Positions 59,743-64,000 of a stretch of DNA of 64,000 bases are shown piece after piece (positions within the stretch are counted from its first letter, which is position 1; each line of letters starts with the position of its first letter). The notes under the pieces are model-generated. The model made no database searches. It was not told where the DNA came from and saw only the letters and a program-made list of their open reading frames with translations. Source of the DNA: Rhizobiales bacterium UBA1912. GTDB lineage: Bacteria > Pseudomonadota > Alphaproteobacteria > Rhizobiales > Devosiaceae. Position numbers and translations under genes: made by a program. The stretch is taken from NCBI GenBank assembly GCA_002337455.1, contig DDGC01000014.1:146251-210250 (forward strand), written 5' to 3'.

Positions 59743-61191
59743 ATGATCTCCCCCCTCGCCCTGACGCCTACCGCCCGGCCCCACCCCGCCAAGTCGATAA
59801 CGATTTCGGTCAGCGCAGCGGACAAGGCGCGCCACCCCTATCTCGACATCCCGTTCGAGGTGCCGCAGGGCATGACGCGCATTGCCATACGCCTTGGCTA
59901 TGCCAAGTCCGAGACTTGCGTGATCGATCTCGGGCTCGGCGACCCCACGCTCGAACCCTTTCCCTCTTCAACCGGATTGCGTGGCTGGAGCGGCGGGGCG
60001 CGAAGCGAGATATGTGTCGGGGTTGATGCCGCAACGCCGGGATACGTCCCCGGCCCGATCCAGACCGGGGTCTGGAAAGTAATCCTGGGCCTCTATCGCA
60101 TTCCCGACGACCCCGTAGAGGTCAGCGTCGAAATCTGGTTTTCATCCGAAGCGCGCGGCGCATATGCAGCGCCCGAACCAGCGAAGATCCGCCGCCGGCA
60201 GCCGGGCTGGTACAAGGGCGACCTGCAGTGCCACACGTTCCATTCGGATGCTAAAGGGTCACCCGAACAGTTGCACGCAACTGCCGTCCGCGAGGGCCTC
60301 GACTTCCTCGCCGTCACCGAACACAACACGCTGACCTCCTACGAGCGATATTTCAGCACCGCCACGTCAGAGGATCTGCTGTTTATTCCGGCCTATGAAT
60401 TCACCACCGAATTCGGCCATGCCAATGTGTTCGGCGCAAAAGAGCTTTTCGATTTCCGGATTGCCGACAACGCCGATGTCGTCACAATGGTCGAGCGCAT
60501 AAGGGCAAGCGGGGCGCTCTTTTCGCCCAATCACGACAAGCCCGTCATTCCCTTCGATTATGACGTGCCCGCCATCGACTGCATGGAAGTCTGGCAAAGC
60601 CACTGGCTCGCCGGCAATTTCATCTCGCTCGCGAAATATCAGGCCCGCCTGGCGCGCGGCGAACGCGTCACGGCAATCGGCGCCTCCGACTTCCATCAGC
60701 CCCAAATCGAACCGGCAGGAAACCCCTTCACGCTGGCGCGGCCGTGCACGTTCCTCTGGCTCGAAGAGCTTTCGGTGGATGGCGTGCTGGACGCCATGCG
60801 CAAGGGCCGCAGCTTTGTAACGGAATCCCCCAACGGTCCCCGCCTGACCATCCAGGCCGGCGACACCCCCCTAGGCGGCAGCGTCGATGCGGACCGGATC
60901 GAGCTGACCGTCGCCGTGACCGGCGCGCAAGGCGACGAAATTGCGCTCATCGATGTCAGCGGCGTGTTCAGGACCATCGAGATCGAGTCCAACAACTTCC
61001 AGACAACGGTCGCCGTCGAAAGACCCTCACTGTTCGTACGGGCAGAGCTGATCGCCAAAGCCAGCCACGCCATCATCGTCCAGGACTTGCTCGACTATCT
61101 CGGAGACGCAAGACCGGGCCATTCGCAATGGGACGACGCGCCGAACCATCCGATCCGGCGCGCCCTGACCAGCCCGATCTATATCGGCTAG
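59743..61191 (+). CDS. CehA/McbA family metallohydrolase (PHP domain)
   Basis: A 482-residue protein. An N-terminal beta domain (HPYLDIPFEVPQG, LRGWSGGARSEICVG, GPIQTGVWKVILGLYRIPD) precedes the PHP domain. Its metal-binding motifs are GDLQCHTFHSDAKG, FLAVTEHNT, YEFTTEFGHANVFG, FSPNHDKP and IGASDFHQP. CehA and McbA hydrolyse carbaryl, but relatives act on phosphate or carboxyl esters, and the native substrate is open. It converges on a carbohydrate ABC transporter and may process an imported or related compound. ATG 59743 has no ribosome site and directly follows a hairpin with a T-tract. Confidence 0.88.
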   Translation: MISPLALTPTARPHPAKSITISVSAADKARHPYLDIPFEVPQGMTRIAIRLGYAKSETCVIDLGLGDPTLEPFPSSTGLRGWSGGARSEICVGVDAATPGYVPGPIQTGVWKVILGLYRIPDDPVEVSVEIWFSSEARGAYAAPEPAKIRRRQPGWYKGDLQCHTFHSDAKGSPEQLHATAVREGLDFLAVTEHNTLTSYERYFSTATSEDLLFIPAYEFTTEFGHANVFGAKELFDFRIADNADVVTMVERIRASGALFSPNHDKPVIPFDYDVPAIDCMEVWQSHWLAGNFISLAKYQARLARGERVTAIGASDFHQPQIEPAGNPFTLARPCTFLWLEELSVDGVLDAMRKGRSFVTESPNGPRLTIQAGDTPLGGSVDADRIELTVAVTGAQGDEIALIDVSGVFRTIEIESNNFQTTVAVERPSLFVRAELIAKASHAIIVQDLLDYLGDARPGHSQWDDAPNHPIRRALTSPIYIG

Positions 61192-61329
61192 AGCCGTTCA
61201 GGTCTTGACCAAACCGCTTGCCGTCCTCTCCATCGCCGCCCCGGCGAAAGCCGGGTCCAGCAGCGTGACCCCAAGCGCGGGCGCTTCAACCAGCGCCCAT
61301 GGATTCCGGCTTTCGCCGGAAGCGCTCTA
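61189..61329. repeat. palindromic element with TAGAGC/GCTCTA borders between convergent genes
   Basis: The outer borders TAGAGC (61189) and GCTCTA (61324-61329) supply the TAG stops of both flanking genes. Inside, CCGGCGAAAGCCGG (61241-61254) and CCGGCTTTCGCCGG (61306-61319) are perfect inverted copies, each also a five-base-pair hairpin, with TCCA/TGGA between. It probably terminates both transcripts. Confidence 0.65.
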
Positions 61330-62172
61330 ACCCTTGACGCCGCCCGCAGAGACCCCGGACATCAGATAGCGCTGGAAGAAGGCAAAGAACACCAGCAGCG
61401 GCACGATCGCCACGACGATCCCCGCCATCATCACGTTGGGCGCGATGAAATCATTGGTCGACGTGCTCGATTCCCCGCCCACGACCGATTGCAGTGCGAT
61501 CTGCAGCGTCGTCTTGTCGGGGTCTGAAATAAACAGCAGCGGGTGGATGAACAGATTGTACTTCTTCACCATCTCGTAGACCGTGATGGTGATCACCCCG
61601 GGCAGCGACAGCGGCAGATAGAAGTTCCAGAACAACCGGAAATGCCCTGCCCCATCCAGTTGCGCCGACTCCACGATCTCGCGCGGCACCTGCTCGAAAT
61701 AGGTCTTCATCAGAACGATCGAAAACGCTGTGACCAGATCCACGATGATCAACGAAAGCAGCGTGTTGAGCAGCCCCAGATCGCGGAAGACGATGAACAG
61801 GGGAACCAGCAACGTCTGCGTCGGAATGGCGAGGGTGAGCAGAATCCCCCCCACGATCCAGTTGCGCCCCGGCAAGTCCTCCCGGCTCAGCGCATAGCCC
61901 GCCACGCAGCACAGCAAGACATGCGCCGCCGTGCCCACGATGGTGACATACATTGTGTTCATGAACGGCAGCCAGATGCGCATGCGGTTCATCAGCGTGT
62001 AATAGCCCTCCACGCTGACCGGATCGGGCCACAGGATAACGCCGGGCTGCAGGCTGCCGGTCTTGGTGGTCAACGAGGTGGCAATCACATTGATGAGCGG
62101 GACGATCATCGTCAGGCTCAAGGCAATGAGCAGGACCCAGGAACCGATACGGATCGAGCGGCTGTGAAGCAT
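61327..62172 (-). CDS. carbohydrate ABC transporter permease (MalG/LplC type)
   Basis: A 281-residue protein with six helices. The EAA loop that docks the ATPase is PREIVESAQLDGAGHFRLFWNFYLPLSLPG. SIRIGSWVLLIALSLTMIVPLINVIATSLTTKTGSLQPGVILWPDPVSVEGY is the typical CUT1 N-terminus of the LplC/YtcP type. It imports an oligosaccharide or sugar derivative together with the next two genes. The ATPase gene is not in the window. Confidence 0.93.
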   Translation of the reverse strand: MLHSRSIRIGSWVLLIALSLTMIVPLINVIATSLTTKTGSLQPGVILWPDPVSVEGYYTLMNRMRIWLPFMNTMYVTIVGTAAHVLLCCVAGYALSREDLPGRNWIVGGILLTLAIPTQTLLVPLFIVFRDLGLLNTLLSLIIVDLVTAFSIVLMKTYFEQVPREIVESAQLDGAGHFRLFWNFYLPLSLPGVITITVYEMVKKYNLFIHPLLFISDPDKTTLQIALQSVVGGESSTSTNDFIAPNVMMAGIVVAIVPLLVFFAFFQRYLMSGVSAGGVKG

Positions 62173-62174
62173 GT

Positions 62175-63125
62175 CTAAAGACCCTGTCGTTTGAAGCCGG
62201 GCAGCATGCGCACGCCAAGCCCGAGCAGCAGCGAAAAGATCAAAAGGATCACGCCGGCGGCGCTGGCAACGCCGAGATCGAAGCGCAAAATCCCGCGTTC
62301 ATAGGTGAAGATCGCAAGGGTGCGGACCGTCTCCGCCGTCCTCCCGTTCAGCATCAGGAACGCTGAATCGAATGTGTGCGACGCACCGAGCACCGTGATC
62401 AGCAGCACCACGCGTATAGCGGGCATCAAGTGCGGGATCACCACGTCGCGGATGCGCTGCAATCCATTGGCGCCATCCATCGCGGCCGCTTCGATGAGCT
62501 CGGTGTTGAGCGTCATGAGCGCCGCGTAATAGATCAGCGCATGAAAGCCCAGATCCTTCCAGGTCGTCAGACCGATAACCAGCGGCTGGCCCCAATGGGG
62601 TGACGAAAAGAACGGGATGGGCCCATCGATGAGGCCAAGACCATTGAGGATCGAATTGACCAGCCCGATGGGCGAAAGAACGTTGACCCAGATGCCGATG
62701 ATGATCACCCAGCCCAGAAGGTGGGGCGCATAGATCGCCGACTGCAAAAGGCTCCGCATGGGGCGCGGCGTGATCTCGGCCAGCGCAATGGCGGGAATTA
62801 TCGGCAGCAGGGTCCCCGAAATCGTTATGCCGATGGTGATCAGCACAGTGTTGATCGTCGCCTGGATCACCGTGCGGTCCTGAAGGGCTTCGAGGTAATT
62901 GTCGAAACCGACATAACCCTGGGACCCCATAAGCCCGAATTTCTGAAACGAAATCAGAATGCCCTGCAGCATCGGCCAGGCAAGAAACATCGCCAGCCAG
63001 ATGAGCGCCGGAGCAATCATCAGGTAATAGGGCCAATAGCGCTTGAGGCTGGAACGGACTCGTCCCAGCCTGATGCGAAGCAAGCCCGCGCCTTCGCGCG
63101 GGCTCATATCGTCGGTGACTGCCAT
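62175..63125 (-). CDS. carbohydrate ABC transporter permease (MalF/LplB type)
   Basis: A 316-residue protein from ATG 63125, sharing one base with the binding-protein stop (TGATG). Six helices, with YWPYYLMIAPALIWLAMFLAWPMLQGILISFQKFGL at the start and the EAA-like loop ELIEAAAMDGANGLQRIRDVVIPHLMPA. It pairs with the downstream permease, two bases away, to form the membrane channel of a CUT1 importer. Confidence 0.93.
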   Translation of the reverse strand: MAVTDDMSPREGAGLLRIRLGRVRSSLKRYWPYYLMIAPALIWLAMFLAWPMLQGILISFQKFGLMGSQGYVGFDNYLEALQDRTVIQATINTVLITIGITISGTLLPIIPAIALAEITPRPMRSLLQSAIYAPHLLGWVIIIGIWVNVLSPIGLVNSILNGLGLIDGPIPFFSSPHWGQPLVIGLTTWKDLGFHALIYYAALMTLNTELIEAAAMDGANGLQRIRDVVIPHLMPAIRVVLLITVLGASHTFDSAFLMLNGRTAETVRTLAIFTYERGILRFDLGVASAAGVILLIFSLLLGLGVRMLPGFKRQGL

Positions 63126-64000
63126 CAGTCGATCAGGTCGGCAGAGCGCAGTTCTTCCTGCATGGCGGCAACAGCTTCGGCGCCGGAGATTTCGCCGCTC
63201 ATCGCCTGGTAGGCGTAGTTTTCGACGATCGGCTGGGCATCGGTCCAGTCGGCCGGCAGATATTCGGTCGTGGCGTGCTCCATGATGATCTCTTCGGCGT
63301 CGGTCACGCCCGGCAGGACACCGCACGGGTTTTCCCAGGTGGTCGAAGCGACGCGCGGCGCACCGTGATCGCAGCCATGCGACTGACCAATCTCGGTCAG
63401 CACGTATTCGTCACCTTCCATCGTATAGTCGTGACCCTCGATACCCAGCGTGCCGAGGACATAACCGGGTTCGGAGTGCCAGAACTCGAGGAAGGCAACG
63501 GCGTTGTCGACGTTTTCGGCATTGGCCGGGATAAACCAGAGCGAAGCATTGCCGCGGCGCAGGATGACTTCGCCATCAGGGCCGGGCACACCCGGCACGC
63601 CGCGCGCTTCAAATTCGGTCTCGGGGTTTTCGGTGGTCATGATGTTGTTGAACAGGCCCACCCACGCGTCCCAGTAGGTGACGGCGGCGGCGCGGTCGGT
63701 CATGAACAAATTGCGGAATTCGCCCGAACCGTTGGTGGCAAAGTTGGGATCGAGCAGCCCGTCATTGTAAAGCGCGCCGAACCAGTCATAAACCTCTGCG
63801 GCAGCTTCGCTGGCGTAGGGAATGGTGCGGTTGCCGTTCTCGTCCATGACGTAACCGGCTTTGACGCCAGCGGCGGACATAAAGCCCTGGATGTCGTAAA
63901 GACCGGCGGTCGAAAGGCCGTAAGCGCCCTTTTCTTCCATGGCCCACTCAAAGAATGCGCGCCATTCCTCGAGGCTCGCAGGCGTTTCCATGCCCGATTC
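63125..64000 (-). CDS. extracellular solute-binding protein, 5' end outside window
   Basis: The C-terminal ~291 residues of a family 1-like binding protein. The frame is open to the window edge (ESGMETPASLEEWRAFFEW), so the internal ATG at 63991 is not the start. TPASLEEWRAFFEWAMEEKG, AAAVTYWDAWVGLFNN and NAENVDNAVAFLEFWHSEPGYVLGTLGIEGHDYTMEGDEYVL are typical of LipO/LplA-type CUT1 binding proteins. It delivers substrate to the two permeases that follow. The ligand cannot be read from sequence. Confidence 0.9.
   Translation of the reverse strand, partial: ESGMETPASLEEWRAFFEWAMEEKGAYGLSTAGLYDIQGFMSAAGVKAGYVMDENGNRTIPYASEAAAEVYDWFGALYNDGLLDPNFATNGSGEFRNLFMTDRAAAVTYWDAWVGLFNNIMTTENPETEFEARGVPGVPGPDGEVILRRGNASLWFIPANAENVDNAVAFLEFWHSEPGYVLGTLGIEGHDYTMEGDEYVLTEIGQSHGCDHGAPRVASTTWENPCGVLPGVTDAEEIIMEHATTEYLPADWTDAQPIVENYAYQAMSGEISGAEAVAAMQEELRSADLID

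Noticed and set aside
63991..64000. ATG at 63991 as the start of the solute-binding protein
   Set aside because: The frame stays open to the window edge, the residues before it fit the family, and no signal peptide follows the ATG; the gene is simply truncated by the window.

Overview
The window reads as chromosome of a GC-rich alphaproteobacterium of the order Hyphomicrobiales (Rhizobiales). The supporting signs are a circularly permuted two-piece tmRNA gene, an alphaproteobacterial-type SspB, rhizobial-type leader attenuators for branched-chain amino acid genes, and at least eight copies of a mosaic palindromic intergenic element resembling the rhizobial RIME family. A genus such as Devosia or Pelagibacterium fits the gene content, but that is inference. 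No phage, IS element, integrase or CRISPR array was seen. This is mostly core chromosome with small accessory islands.

Layout. 1-2.7 kb: end of a polysaccharide locus (flippase, FemAB-like transferase) and a small membrane protein. 2.9-5.6 kb: tRNA-Lys, periplasmic MsrA, an unusual Aat-family protein and a membrane-anchored EEP hydrolase. 5.8-7.6 kb: leuA with a leucine-rich leader peptide and hairpin. 7.8-11.9 kb: DUF418/TetR divergent pair, a PhzF-like enzyme and an FAD monooxygenase. 11.9-15.4 kb: an ArsR-led operon with two SRPBCC proteins, a YCII protein and three DHFR/RibD-fold reductases. 15.6-17.3 kb: ilvC behind a TetR gene. 17.5-22.3 kb: secreted acid phosphatase with a candidate Pho box, two unknown proteins, an FMN reductase and pdxJ. 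22.5-25.1 kb: ilvBH with a clear Leu/Ile/Val leader-peptide attenuator. 25.2-34.6 kb: lipoprotein, MATE pump, pncB-pncA, DJ-1-like protein, YbaK-like deacylase, Ca/Na exchanger, miaA/serB, GNAT and GFA-like protein. 34.7-38.4 kb: GNAT-folA-hflK-hflC-DUF2065. 38.5-42.1 kb: TetR-regulated HlyD/ABC-2 exporter. 42.5-46.6 kb: GreA-like factor, thyA-DUF4424-MazG, tmRNA, sspB and an RHH protein. 46.6-53.7 kb: large AsmA protein, CLC chloride channel, a GlxA-type AraC regulator and DUF4242. 53.8-64 kb: phytase-like protein with a second candidate Pho box, UvrD-type helicase, a fourth DHFR-like protein, DUF3072, a PHP-domain metallohydrolase and a carbohydrate ABC transporter cut by the window end.

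How genes work together. leuA, ilvC and ilvBH cover most of the branched-chain amino acid pathway, and two of these loci carry translation-coupled attenuators. thyA and folA supply the thymidylate cycle. pncA and pncB form a coupled NAD-salvage pair. tmRNA and SspB lie side by side and act together in ribosome rescue and ClpXP degradation of tagged proteins. Two secreted phosphate-ester hydrolases carry similar candidate Pho boxes at similar distances from their starts. Several compact regulons (TetR, ArsR) have perfect palindromes in their promoter regions.

The most unusual observations are: an Aat paralogue lacking the catalytic glutamate; a 144-bp nested inverted repeat that runs into the end of the DUF2065 gene; hairpin-plus-T-tract structures ending a few bases before the pdxJ and metallohydrolase start codons; palindromic elements that supply TAG stop codons to flanking genes; and the DHFR-fold-rich ArsR operon.
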